Shown here piece after piece: positions 17,479 through 26,345 of a stretch of DNA of 64,000 bases. Origin of the DNA: Aurantimonas coralicida DSM 14790 (GTDB lineage Bacteria; Pseudomonadota; Alphaproteobacteria; Rhizobiales; Rhizobiaceae); the NCBI RefSeq assembly GCF_000421645.1, contig NZ_ATXK01000013.1:41354-105353 (forward strand), in the 5' to 3' direction. Below the pieces are notes generated by a model that was given only the letters and a program-made list of their open reading frames with translations, did no database searches and was not told the origin of the DNA. Numbering within the stretch: the first letter of the stretch is position 1; each line of letters starts with the position of its first letter. The position numbers were made by a program, and so were the translations under genes.

Positions 17479-18378
17479 TCAGACGAATTCGCGGATCTGT
17501 TCCATGGCGATCGCGGTGGCGGCCGAGCGGTTCTCGACGCCGAGCTTGCGGAAAACCGTCTCCAGATGCTTGTTCACCGTCCGCACGCTCAGCTTGAGGA
17601 TGTCGGCGATGTCCTGGTTCGACTTGCCGCGCGACAGCCACAGCAGCACCTCGGCCTCGCGCGGCGAGATCGGCAGTTTCGCATTGAGGGACGCGATCAG
17701 CGTCGCGTCGCTGGCGACCTGCGAGACCCGCAGCAGGAATTCGCCGTCCCCCGCCTCGCCCAGAAAGGCGAAGCTCAGGCCGGTGCCGATCTCCGTTGCG
17801 GTCGCGCGGCCTTCGCGCAGGCTGGCGAGGATGGTCTTCAGGACGCTCGCGGGGATCGGCCCCTCGGCGGCTTCCAGAATGTGGCGGCGGGCCCATGGCG
17901 TCGTCCAGAGAACCTCGCCCGACGCGTCGATGGCGAAGAGATGCCGGCCGGCGCTGTCGAGGGCGAGCCGGGCCGAGCGGGTCTTGCGGGCATTCGCCTG
18001 GTGGACGCGCATGCGGGCGAAGACCTGCTCGATGACGACAGGCTTGGTGACGTAGTCGACCCCGCCGGCCTCGAAGGCCTCGAGCACGTGCTCGGTCTCG
18101 CTGAGCCCGGTCATGAAGATCACCGGAATGTCGGCCAGACGGCTGTCGGCCTTGATCTGCCGGGTGGTCTCGAACCCGTCGGTGCCGGGCATGACGGCAT
18201 CCATCAGGATGATGTCCGGGATCGCCCGGCGGGCAATGGCGAGTGCCCGCGACCCGCTGGCGGCCACGAGCACGGTCATGCCCTCGTCCTCCAGCGCGGT
18301 GCGCAACAGGCTGATCGTGTCGGGCGAATCGTCGACCACCAGGACGGTGGTGCGGTGGCCGCCGCGTTCCGCGTTCAT
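17479..18378 (-). CDS. Response regulator with REC and LuxR-type HTH domains
   Basis: A 299-residue two-component regulator. The receiver domain (about 10-130) has the acidic pair D16-D17, phospho-acceptor D60 (IILMDAVMPG) and the conserved Lys in 'DYVTKPV'. A middle segment with a PAS-like look links to a C-terminal LuxR helix-turn-helix ('LSPREAEVLLWLSRGKSNQDIA'-type, written here as ISPREAEVLLWLSRG, then LSVRTVNKHLETVFRKLGV). Its ATG overlaps the histidine kinase stop by 4 bases (ATGA), so it is that kinase's cognate output. It probably controls the divergent amide-uptake operon at 22 kb. Confidence 0.93.
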   Translation of the reverse strand: MNAERGGHRTTVLVVDDSPDTISLLRTALEDEGMTVLVAASGSRALAIARRAIPDIILMDAVMPGTDGFETTRQIKADSRLADIPVIFMTGLSETEHVLEAFEAGGVDYVTKPVVIEQVFARMRVHQANARKTRSARLALDSAGRHLFAIDASGEVLWTTPWARRHILEAAEGPIPASVLKTILASLREGRATATEIGTGLSFAFLGEAGDGEFLLRVSQVASDATLIASLNAKLPISPREAEVLLWLSRGKSNQDIADILKLSVRTVNKHLETVFRKLGVENRSAATAIAMEQIREFV

Positions 18379-21300
18379 CGCCCGCCTCCCGCCAGAAGCG
18401 TTTCGACGGCATCGAAATCCATCCGCTCGACGGCGAGGCGGAGCTGGGCGACGCCGGCCGCGGCGCCCGGGTCGCGGCGGGCGATCTCGTCCAGCTTGGC
18501 GTTGATCCCCCGCACATGGCCAATCTCCACCAGCGCCTGCAGGTCGCTACGGTCGATCTCCGCAAGGGCGCCGAAGTCGTCGACACCGTCGCTTTCGCCG
18601 GACACCGGAGCCGGTGCGACCGGCGCGTCGCCTGCCGGTTCGTCGTCATGCAGCCATTCGAGACCCAGCGTGCGGGCGATGGTGTCGAGCAGGGTGTCGA
18701 TCACCAGCGGCTTGGACACCCAGTCGGCGATCGGTCCGGTGATCGACTGGGGCCGGGCGTCGGCCGACAGCATGACGATCCGGCTCGCGATCCCGTCCGC
18801 GGCAATGCGCTCGGCGACCTCCCAGCCGCTCTGGCCGGGCATGCTGACGTCGAGAATGACGAGGTCGGGCTCGGCGAGCCGGGCCATGCGCAGGCCGGTC
18901 TCGCCGCCATCGGCGGTCAGGACGGTAAAGCCGATCGGTGTCAGGATTTCCTCGACCAGCTGCCGGTGCACCGGCTCGTCGTCGACGACGAGCACGGTCC
19001 GGCGTTCGCCGCGATAGCCGGTGACCTCCCGGCGCTGGGCCACGACCCCGACGGGGGCGACGACGGTCGCCAGCATCAGCCGGACCGTGAAGGTGCTGCC
19101 GACACCGAGCGTCGAGGCCAGCCGGACGTCGCCGCCCAGGATCTCGGCGAGCAGCTTGGTGATGGTGAGGCCGAGCCCCATGCCGGGCACCGGCCGCGCG
19201 GCGCCGTCCTCGATGCGCTCGAAGGGCTCGAAAACGCGCTCGACATGTTCCTCGGCGATCCCCGGTCCGGTGTCGGAGATGGCGAATTCGGCGATCTGGC
19301 TGCGATAGCGCACCGTCAGGGTCACCTGGCCCTCGCGGGTGAACTTGATGGCGTTCGACAGGAGATTGATCAGGATCTGCCGGGTGCGCTTGGCGTCGCC
19401 GCGCACGATGTCCGGCAGGGCCCCCTCGACCCTGTAGACGAAGCCGATGCCGGCATTGCCGGCCTGCAGGCGGAACATCTCGACGATCTGCGACAGAAGC
19501 GGGCCGAGGGCGAATTCGTCGCGGTAGATCTCCAGCTTGCCGGCCTCGATGCGGGAAATGTCGAGCAGGCCGTCGATCAGCCCGGCCAGATGCTCGCCGC
19601 TGCGGCGGATCACCTTGACGCCCTCGCGGCGTTTTTCGGGGATGGCCGTATCCTTGTCGAGAATCTGGGCGAAGCCGAGCAGCGAATTGAGCGGCGTGCG
19701 CAATTCGTGGCTCATGCCGACGACGAAGCGGGTCTTGGCGAGGCTCGCGGCCTCGGCCTTTTCCTTGGCCCGCTGCAGCTCGGCGTCGGTGATGCGATGC
19801 GCCTCGATCTCGCGGGTCAGAAGCCCGGTCTGGTGCCGCGTCTCCTCGAGCGCGACGCGGCGGCTTTCATGGGCGAGGACGAAGACCCAGGAGGCGATGC
19901 CGATGAAGATGATCAGGATGACGAAGACCTGCGCCAGCACCATGGCCGCGGTGGACGGATCGGCCGAGCGGGTCAGGGTCGCCTGCAGGTAGATCAGCGA
20001 CAGGGCGGCGGCGCTGAAGCCGATCAGGGTCAGGAAGATCGCCAGATAATGGCCGCGGGCGGAATCGGCGAAGGCGGCGAGGCGGGTGGAGACGTTGCGC
20101 GCCAGCCCGTCGACGATCTGTTCGCGGGCCCGGCTGCCGGTCTTGCACAGGTCGTTGCAGCGCGCGTCGAGCGTGCAGCAGAGCGAGCAGATCGGCCCGG
20201 CATAGGCCGGACAGGAGGCCATGTCCTCGCGCTCGAATTCGTGCTCGCAGATGCAGCAGGCCAGCGTCGGCAGACCGGCCCAGTCGTCGCGTGCCCTGCG
20301 GGCCAGATAATAGCGGCCGTCGGTGGCATAGGCGATGGCCGGAGCCGCGACGAAGGCGGCGATCAGCGTCACGAACACCGACAGGGCGGCCAGGAGCTCG
20401 CCGAACAGGCCCACATGGGCGAGGGCGCCAAGGATGATGCCGGTGCCCATGGCGCCGAAGCCGACCGGGTTGATGTCGTAGAGATGCGCCCGCTTGAACT
20501 CGATATGGGCCGGCGACAGGCCGAGCGGCTTGTTGACGACGAGATCGGCGACGAGGGGCGCAACCCAGGCGACGGCAAGGATCGCGTAGAGCGCCAGGAT
20601 TTCCTCCAGCGCCTGCAGGATGCCCATCTCCATCAACAGGACCGCTATCGCGACGTTGAAGATCACCCAGACGACGCGGCCCGGATGGCTGTGGGTGAGC
20701 CGGGAGAAGAAGTTCGACCAGGCGATCGAGCCGGCATAGGCGTTGGTGACGTTGATCTTCATCTGGGCGATGACGACGAACAGGCCGGTGATCCACAGCG
20801 CCGCGGTCGCGTCCGGGATGATCGCCTCATAGGCGGTCAGATACATCACCGTGGGATGATGGGCCTCGGCGATCGACAGGCCCTGTCCGACCACGAAGAC
20901 CGCCAGCATCGAGCCGGCGAGTATCTTCAGCGTGCCGACGACGATCCAGCCGGGGCCGCCGGCGATCAGCGCGGTCCACCATGCGGCGCTCCGGCCGGCC
21001 CGGCGCCGCGGCATGAAGCGCAGGAAGTCGACCTGTTCGCCGAGCTGCGCGGTCAAAGCGAAGAGGATCGCCGTCGCGCCGCCGAACAGCAGGATGTCGA
21101 AGCTGCCGTCGCCGCGGGTGCCGGTATAGGCTGCCCATTCGGCGTCGGGCAGGCCGCCGGCCAGCGCGAGGGCGACGAAGGGGGCGACGTTGAGCAGCAC
21201 CCAGATCGGCTGGGTGATCGTCTGGAAGCGGCTGATCAGGGCGATGCCGTGGGTCACGATGGGGATGACGGCGACGGCGCAGACGATGTAGCCGGCCCAT

Positions 21301-21758
21301 AGCGGCAGGCCGATGGTCATCTTCAGCGCCATCGCCATGATCGCCGCCTCGATGGCGAGGAAGATGAAGGTGAAGCTCGCATAGATCAGCGAGGTCACCG
21401 TCGAGCCGAGATAGCCGAAGCCGGCGCCGCGGGTCAGAAGGTCGATGTCGACGCCGTATTTGGCGGCGTAGAACGAGATCGGCAGGCCGGCCAGGAAGAT
21501 CAGGATGGCGACGCAGGCGATGGCGGGCAGGGCGTTGGCGACGCCGTAGCTCAGCGTCACCGTGCCGCCGATGGCTTCCAGCGCGAGGAACGAGATGCCG
21601 CCCAGCGCCGTCATCGCGATCTGCATCGGCGTGAAGCGCCGGGCGCTCTTGGCGGTGAAGCGGAGGGCGTAGTCTTCCAGCGTCTCGTCGGCGACGAACT
21701 GGTTGTAGCTGCGGCGCACCCGGAGGATGCGCTGGGGCGCGCTGCGCGGGTCGTTCAC
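18375..21758 (-). CDS. Hybrid histidine kinase with N-terminal NCS1-like permease domain and Cys-rich linker
   Basis: About 1127 residues from the GTG at 21758 (VNDPRSAPQR). Residues about 40-480 are an NCS1/purine-cytosine-permease-like transporter with roughly 12 membrane segments ('YGVDIDLLTRGAGFGYLG', 'AQMKINVTNAYAGSI'). Residues 501-538 hold nine cysteines (501, 502, 504, 516, 524, 527, 528, 534, 538). Two more membrane segments (about 571-590, 608-628) and a coiled linker lead to HisKA (H684 in MSHELRTPLN), HATPase (N802, DTGPG, GMGLGL) and a receiver domain (D970), with an Hpt-like or uncharacterised tail. It pairs with the LuxR regulator downstream and faces the amide/urea ABC operon. 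Transporter-fused kinases such as CbrA are known; here the sensed ligand is probably an amide, urea or purine-related compound (inference). Confidence 0.9.
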   Translation of the reverse strand: MNDPRSAPQRILRVRRSYNQFVADETLEDYALRFTAKSARRFTPMQIAMTALGGISFLALEAIGGTVTLSYGVANALPAIACVAILIFLAGLPISFYAAKYGVDIDLLTRGAGFGYLGSTVTSLIYASFTFIFLAIEAAIMAMALKMTIGLPLWAGYIVCAVAVIPIVTHGIALISRFQTITQPIWVLLNVAPFVALALAGGLPDAEWAAYTGTRGDGSFDILLFGGATAILFALTAQLGEQVDFLRFMPRRRAGRSAAWWTALIAGGPGWIVVGTLKILAGSMLAVFVVGQGLSIAEAHHPTVMYLTAYEAIIPDATAALWITGLFVVIAQMKINVTNAYAGSIAWSNFFSRLTHSHPGRVVWVIFNVAIAVLLMEMGILQALEEILALYAILAVAWVAPLVADLVVNKPLGLSPAHIEFKRAHLYDINPVGFGAMGTGIILGALAHVGLFGELLAALSVFVTLIAAFVAAPAIAYATDGRYYLARRARDDWAGLPTLACCICEHEFEREDMASCPAYAGPICSLCCTLDARCNDLCKTGSRAREQIVDGLARNVSTRLAAFADSARGHYLAIFLTLIGFSAAALSLIYLQATLTRSADPSTAAMVLAQVFVILIIFIGIASWVFVLAHESRRVALEETRHQTGLLTREIEAHRITDAELQRAKEKAEAASLAKTRFVVGMSHELRTPLNSLLGFAQILDKDTAIPEKRREGVKVIRRSGEHLAGLIDGLLDISRIEAGKLEIYRDEFALGPLLSQIVEMFRLQAGNAGIGFVYRVEGALPDIVRGDAKRTRQILINLLSNAIKFTREGQVTLTVRYRSQIAEFAISDTGPGIAEEHVERVFEPFERIEDGAARPVPGMGLGLTITKLLAEILGGDVRLASTLGVGSTFTVRLMLATVVAPVGVVAQRREVTGYRGERRTVLVVDDEPVHRQLVEEILTPIGFTVLTADGGETGLRMARLAEPDLVILDVSMPGQSGWEVAERIAADGIASRIVMLSADARPQSITGPIADWVSKPLVIDTLLDTIARTLGLEWLHDDEPAGDAPVAPAPVSGESDGVDDFGALAEIDRSDLQALVEIGHVRGINAKLDEIARRDPGAAAGVAQLRLAVERMDFDAVETLLAGGGR

Positions 21759-21955
21759 GCCGCGTCCCGGGAGAGGCACAGACAGCCGTCCTGCATTCGC
21801 GTCCTCACATTGCCGCCTCGCCGTGTGGCGTGGTCGATGGATGACAGCGACCGCCGGCCCGCGGTCCCCGTTTCCGCACGCTGGAATCTGCCGCCCGTCC
21901 TGTCGCAAAGGCCCGTCCGCATGGCGGGATGATGGGGCCTGACGGTCAGCACCGG

Positions 21956-21975
21956 AATACGTCAATCTGCGTATT
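21956..21975. promoter_or_regulatory. Inverted repeat, candidate response-regulator operator for amide-uptake operon
   Basis: AATACG-N8-CGTATT, perfect 6-bp arms, in the 309-base divergent region 21759-22067 between the sensor kinase gene and the amide/urea binding-protein gene. The site is 93 bases upstream of the binding-protein start. LuxR-type regulators usually bind such dyads. Apart from this dyad and a G/C-rich kinase leader I see no gene or other structure in the region. Confidence 0.45.
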
Positions 21976-22067
21976 GTTGCTCTGCAGCATTCGTCGCGAT
22001 GATCGCCCTGTCAACCGAGTGGTCAGTCCGGACCGCCGGGCTCATTCATCCAAAGACGGGGTTTCAG

Positions 22068-23336
22068 ATGACAGACGCGACCAGAGGTGACGGCCTGCGC
22101 TCCAGGCTGCGACGCCAGCTTCTGCTGGGGACCGCGGCGGCGTTGACACTTGCCGTGACCGGTGCGGGCGCCGCCTTCGCCCAGACGCCGCCGACCGAGG
22201 AGGTGAACACCACCGGCCTCGCGGTCACCGAGGACACCGTGAAGGTGGGCATCCTGCATTCGGTCACCGGTACCATGGCGATCTCGGAGACCGGCTCCGT
22301 CCAGGCCGAGAAGCTCGCCATCGAGCAGATCAACGCCATGGGCGGCGTCCTCGGCCGCAAGATCGAATACACCCAGGAAGACGGTGCCTCCGATTGGCCG
22401 ACCTTCGCCGAGAAGGCCAAGAAGCTGCTCGTCGAGGACAAGGTCGCGGCAGTGTTCGGCTGCTGGACCTCGGCATCGCGCAAGGCGGTTCTGCCCGTGT
22501 TCGAGCAGTATAACGGCATGCTCTACTACCCGACCTTCTACGAGGGGCTCGAGGAGTCGCCCAATGTGATCTACACGGGTCAGGAAGCGACCCAGCAGAT
22601 CCTGTCGGGCATCGACTGGGTGGTGAAGAACAAGGACGCCAAGAGCTTCTACCTGCTCGGCTCAGATTACATCTGGCCGCGCACCTCCAACAAGATCGCG
22701 CGCAAGCACATCGAGAAGCTCGGCCTGGAAGTCGTCGGCGAGGACTATTATCCGCTCGGCCACACCCAGTTCAACTCGGTCATCAACAAGATCAAGCTGA
22801 AGAAGCCGGACGTCATCTACGCCATCGTCGTCGGCGGCTCCAACGTCGCCTTCTACAAGCAGCTCAAGGCTGCCGGCATCGACATGACCAAGGAGGATCC
22901 GGTCCTCTTGACGATCTCGGTGACCGAGGACGAGATCCGCGGCATCGGCGGCGAGAACATCGAGGGCGCCTATGCCGCGATGAAGTATTTCGAGAGCCTG
23001 CCGAACGAGAACAACCAGAAGTTCGTCGCCGACTTCAAGAACATGTGGGGCGAGGACATCGTCATCGGCGACGTGACCCAGGCCGCCTATCTCGGCCCCT
23101 GGCTGTGGAAGGCCGCGGTCGAGAAGGCCGGCAGCTTCGACATCGACGCGGTGCGCGAGGCGTCCCCGGGCATCGAGCTGACCACCGCGCCGGAAGGCTA
23201 TGTGCGCATCCACGAGAACCATCACCTCTGGTCCAAGACGCGCATCGGCCACGCCCAGGCCGACGGCCAGTACGAGGTGGTCTACGAGACCGAGGAGCTG
23301 ATGGAGCCCGATCCGTTCCCGGAAGGCTACCAGTAA
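22068..23336 (+). CDS. urtA: Urea/short-chain amide ABC transporter substrate-binding protein
   Basis: A 422-residue binding protein of the UrtA/FmdD family. The signal peptide runs to about A38 (AAFA|QTPP). Landmarks are 'TVKVGILHSVTGTMAISETG', 'FGCWTSASRKAVLPVFE', 'LYYPTFYEGLEESPNVIYTG' and 'FYLLGSDYIWPRTSN', all typical of urea/amide receptors. First gene of a seven-gene operon ending in an FmdA amidase and FmdB. No urease genes are seen, so formamide/acetamide-like amides are at least as likely as urea. The ATG at 22068 gives the normal length. Confidence 0.93.
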   Translation: MTDATRGDGLRSRLRRQLLLGTAAALTLAVTGAGAAFAQTPPTEEVNTTGLAVTEDTVKVGILHSVTGTMAISETGSVQAEKLAIEQINAMGGVLGRKIEYTQEDGASDWPTFAEKAKKLLVEDKVAAVFGCWTSASRKAVLPVFEQYNGMLYYPTFYEGLEESPNVIYTGQEATQQILSGIDWVVKNKDAKSFYLLGSDYIWPRTSNKIARKHIEKLGLEVVGEDYYPLGHTQFNSVINKIKLKKPDVIYAIVVGGSNVAFYKQLKAAGIDMTKEDPVLLTISVTEDEIRGIGGENIEGAYAAMKYFESLPNENNQKFVADFKNMWGEDIVIGDVTQAAYLGPWLWKAAVEKAGSFDIDAVREASPGIELTTAPEGYVRIHENHHLWSKTRIGHAQADGQYEVVYETEELMEPDPFPEGYQ

Positions 23337-23348
23337 GCCGCAACGCTC

Positions 23349-23379
23349 CGGCGGGCCGTCCCTTGCGGACGGTCCGCCG
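23349..23379 (+). terminator. Intra-operon stem-loop after binding-protein gene
   Basis: 13-bp stem CGGCGGGCCGTCC / GGACGGTCCGCCG with one G-U pair and a 5-base loop, 13 bases after the urtA stop and before urtB. Likely an mRNA-stabilising or attenuating structure that keeps binding-protein levels above permease levels. Confidence 0.5.
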
Positions 23380-23490
23380 ATCGGCCGATCCGCCGGCCCT
23401 TGCCCGACCCAGCCGTTTTCCCGCCCGCGACACGTTCCGCTTCCCGCGACCCGTGCGCCGAGCCCCCTTCCGCCCAACAAGGAGCCCCGG

Positions 23491-24417
23491 ATGTTTGCCG
23501 ACTATTCCTGGAGCGAACTCGGATCGATCTTCGCCATGCAGGGCTTTGCCGGGCTGGTGCTGTTCTCGGTTCTGGTGCTCATGGCCCTCGGCCTCGCGAT
23601 CATCTTCGGCCAGATGGGCGTCATCAACATGGCCCATGGCGAGTTCATGATCCTGGGCGCCTACGTGACCTACCTGGTCGCGGGCTTCTTCGAAGCGTTC
23701 CTGCCGGCCCTGGTGCCGATCTCCTTCTTCGTGGCGGTGGTGCTGGCGTTCTTCGCCTCCGGGGCCCTCGGCGTGGCGGTCGAGATGAGCCTGATCCGCT
23801 TTCTCTACAAGCGCCCGCTCGACACGCTGCTGGCCACCTGGGGCCTGTCGCTGATCCTGCAGCAGACCTACCGCACCATCTTCGGCGCGCGCGAGGTGGG
23901 CGTCACCCTGCCGAGCTGGATGATGGGCTCGCTGCCTCTGACCGACATCATCGAGATCCCGATCAACGGGCTCATCGTCATGGCGATCACGCTGCTCATC
24001 ACGCTCGGCGTCTATCTCGTCATGTTCCGCTCGCGGCTTGGCGCGCAGACCCGCGCCGTTGTCCAGAACCGCACCATGGCGGGCGCCGTCGGCATCGACA
24101 CCGAAAAGGTCGACCGGATGACCTTCGGGCTGGGCTGCGGCATCGCCGGCGTCGCCGGCAGCGCCTTCACCATGATCGGCTCGACCGGGCCGAGCGCCGG
24201 CCAGCTCTACATCGTCGACACCTTCCTGGTCGTCGTCTTCGGCGGCGCGGCAAGCCTCCTGGGCACCATCGCCTCGGCCTTCACCATCTCCCAGGCCCAG
24301 TCGACCATGGAATTCTTCCTGTCCGGGTCGATGGCCAAGGTGCTGACCCTCCTGACCGTCGTCGGCATCCTGATGCTGCGACCGCAGGGCCTGTTCACCC
24401 TCAAAGTCCGCCGGTGA
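23491..24417 (+). CDS. urtB: Urea/amide ABC transporter permease UrtB-like
   Basis: A 308-residue branched-chain-type (LivH/UrtB) permease. 'GLAIIFGQMGVINMAHGEFMILGAY' is the family hallmark. About eight hydrophobic segments. It lacks the long periplasmic N-terminal extension found in many UrtB proteins, which agrees better with the FmdE amide-transport branch. The ATG at 23491 follows CAAGGAGCCCCGG. Pairs with UrtC to form the membrane channel. Confidence 0.92.
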   Translation: MFADYSWSELGSIFAMQGFAGLVLFSVLVLMALGLAIIFGQMGVINMAHGEFMILGAYVTYLVAGFFEAFLPALVPISFFVAVVLAFFASGALGVAVEMSLIRFLYKRPLDTLLATWGLSLILQQTYRTIFGAREVGVTLPSWMMGSLPLTDIIEIPINGLIVMAITLLITLGVYLVMFRSRLGAQTRAVVQNRTMAGAVGIDTEKVDRMTFGLGCGIAGVAGSAFTMIGSTGPSAGQLYIVDTFLVVVFGGAASLLGTIASAFTISQAQSTMEFFLSGSMAKVLTLLTVVGILMLRPQGLFTLKVRR

Positions 24418-24427
24418 GGATCAAACC

Positions 24428-25576
24428 ATGACGAAGTTCCTGTCTTCCAACGGCCGATACGAGGCGATCGGCTTCCTCCTCCTCGCAGCCCTGCTGATCG
24501 TCGTGATCCCGGCGATGACCGACGCCTTCCGCCTCAACCTCGTCGGCAAGTACCTGACCTACGCCTTCGTCGCCGTCGGCCTCGTCCTGTGCTGGGGTTC
24601 GGCCGGCATTCTCAGCCTCGGGCAGGGCATCTTCTTCGGCCTCGGCGGCTACTGCATGGCCATGTTCCTGAAGCTGGAGGCCTCGACGCCGGAGGCGACG
24701 GCGATCCAGTCAACCCCGGGCATTCCGGACTTCATGGACTGGAACCAGCTGACCGAGCTGCCCTTCTTCTGGGAGCCGTTCCACTCCTTCGGCTTCACCC
24801 TTCTGGCGGTGGTGCTGGTGCCGGCGATCCTCGCCTTCGTCATCGGCTTTGCGATGTTCACCCGGCGGGTCGGCGGCGTCTATTTCGCCATCATCACCCA
24901 GGCCATCGCCGCGATCCTGACCATCCTGATCATCGGCCAGCAGGGCTATACGGGCGGCGTCAACGGCATCACCGACCTGCGCACCCTGCTTGGCTGGGAC
25001 ATCCGCACCGACGACGCCAAGACGATCCTCTATTTCGTCAATGCGCTCCTGCTGCTCGGTGCCATCGGCCTGTCGATGCTCGTGCGCAATTCCAAGCTCG
25101 GCCGCATCCTCGTCGCGCTGCGCGACAAGGAGGATCGGGTCCGCTTCTCCGGCTACGACGTCGCCGCCTTCAAGACCTTCGTGTTCTGCTTTGCCGCGGC
25201 GCTTGCCGGTGTCGGCGGGGCGATGTTCACCCTGCAGGTGGGCTTCATGTCGCCGACCTTCGTCGGCATCGTGCCGTCGATCGAGATGGTGATCTTCTGC
25301 GCCGTCGGCGGTCGCCTGTCGCTGATCGGCGCGGTCTACGGCACGCTTCTGGTCAACTGGGCCAAGACCTCCTTCTCCGAGAGCTTCCCGGAACTGTGGC
25401 TCTTCGCCATGGGCGCGCTGTTCATCGTCGTCGTCATGGCCTTCCCGAACGGCCTGGCCGGCATCTTCACCAGCCATGTGCGGCCGCTGATCGACCGGTT
25501 CCTGCGCCGCTCGCCCGCGCCGCTCGCCGACCGCCGAACGCCCGACGCCGCGGTCGCTCCCGCCGCCGCCGAATAA
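24428..25576 (+). CDS. urtC: Urea/amide ABC transporter permease UrtC-like
   Basis: A 382-residue LivM/UrtC-type permease. 'SAGILSLGQGIFFGLGGYCMAMFLKLE' is followed by the hydrophilic insertion (about residues 80-120, ending in PFFWEPFHSFG) characteristic of UrtC rather than LivM. 'NGITDLRTLLGWDI' and 'GRILVALRDKEDRVRFSGY' are also typical. It starts 10 bases after urtB. The C-terminal tail is Ala/Pro-rich. Confidence 0.92.
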   Translation: MTKFLSSNGRYEAIGFLLLAALLIVVIPAMTDAFRLNLVGKYLTYAFVAVGLVLCWGSAGILSLGQGIFFGLGGYCMAMFLKLEASTPEATAIQSTPGIPDFMDWNQLTELPFFWEPFHSFGFTLLAVVLVPAILAFVIGFAMFTRRVGGVYFAIITQAIAAILTILIIGQQGYTGGVNGITDLRTLLGWDIRTDDAKTILYFVNALLLLGAIGLSMLVRNSKLGRILVALRDKEDRVRFSGYDVAAFKTFVFCFAAALAGVGGAMFTLQVGFMSPTFVGIVPSIEMVIFCAVGGRLSLIGAVYGTLLVNWAKTSFSESFPELWLFAMGALFIVVVMAFPNGLAGIFTSHVRPLIDRFLRRSPAPLADRRTPDAAVAPAAAE

Positions 25577-25587
25577 GGACCCGCGCC

Positions 25588-26334
25588 ATGACGACACCCA
25601 AAGAGTTTCTCCTAGCCGTGGAAGGTCTCACCGTCTCCTTCGATGGCTTCAAGGCGGTGGACGATCTCTCCTTCTACGTCGATCCCGACGAGATCCGCGT
25701 CATCATCGGCCCGAACGGCGCCGGCAAGACGACGGCCCTCGACCTGATCTGCGGGCGCACCAAGGCGTCCTCCGGCTCGATCCGCTTTCGCGGGCAGGAG
25801 CTGACGAAGATGAAGGAGCATCAGATCGTCCATGCCGGCGTCGGGCGGAAATTCCAGAACCCGTCGATCTACGACGACCTGACGGTCTTCGAGAATCTGG
25901 AGATCTCCTTCCCGCGGGGACGCACGGTGTTCGGGGCGCTGGCGTCCAAGCGCGACGCGGAGGTGCGGGCCCGTGTGGAGGAGATCGCCGAGATGATCTT
26001 CCTCGCCGACCATCTGGACGATCGCGCCGAGTTCCTCAGCCACGGCCAGAAGCAGTGGCTGGAGATCGGCATGCTGCTGATCCAGGACCCCGAGCTTTTG
26101 ATGCTCGACGAGCCCGTCGCCGGGATGAGCGTGTCGGAGCGGGTCAAGACCGCCGAACTCCTCAACCGCATCATCAAGGGCCGCTCGGTGATCGTCATCG
26201 AGCACGACATGAAGTTCGCCGAGGACATCGCGACGCGGGTCACCGTGCTGCACCAGGGCAAGGTCATCTCGGAGGGCGACATGGCCCATGTGAAGGCCGA
26301 TCCCAAGGTCGTCGAAGTCTATCTCGGGCACTGA
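25588..26334 (+). CDS. urtD: Urea/amide ABC transporter ATP-binding protein UrtD-like
   Basis: A 248-residue LivG/UrtD-type ATPase: Walker A GPNGAGKTT, signature LSHGQKQWLEIG (the 'SHGQKQWLEIGM' form is diagnostic of UrtD), Walker B LLMLDEPVAGMS. The ATG at 25588 lies 11 bases after urtC. Works with UrtE to energise the importer. Confidence 0.94.
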   Translation: MTTPKEFLLAVEGLTVSFDGFKAVDDLSFYVDPDEIRVIIGPNGAGKTTALDLICGRTKASSGSIRFRGQELTKMKEHQIVHAGVGRKFQNPSIYDDLTVFENLEISFPRGRTVFGALASKRDAEVRARVEEIAEMIFLADHLDDRAEFLSHGQKQWLEIGMLLIQDPELLMLDEPVAGMSVSERVKTAELLNRIIKGRSVIVIEHDMKFAEDIATRVTVLHQGKVISEGDMAHVKADPKVVEVYLGH

Positions 26335-26345
26335 GGAGCACGCCG

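Noticed and set aside
18516..21302. A 928-codon + strand open frame opposite the histidine kinase
   Set aside because: Composition is typical of a GC shadow; the opposite strand encodes complete transporter, kinase and receiver motifs.
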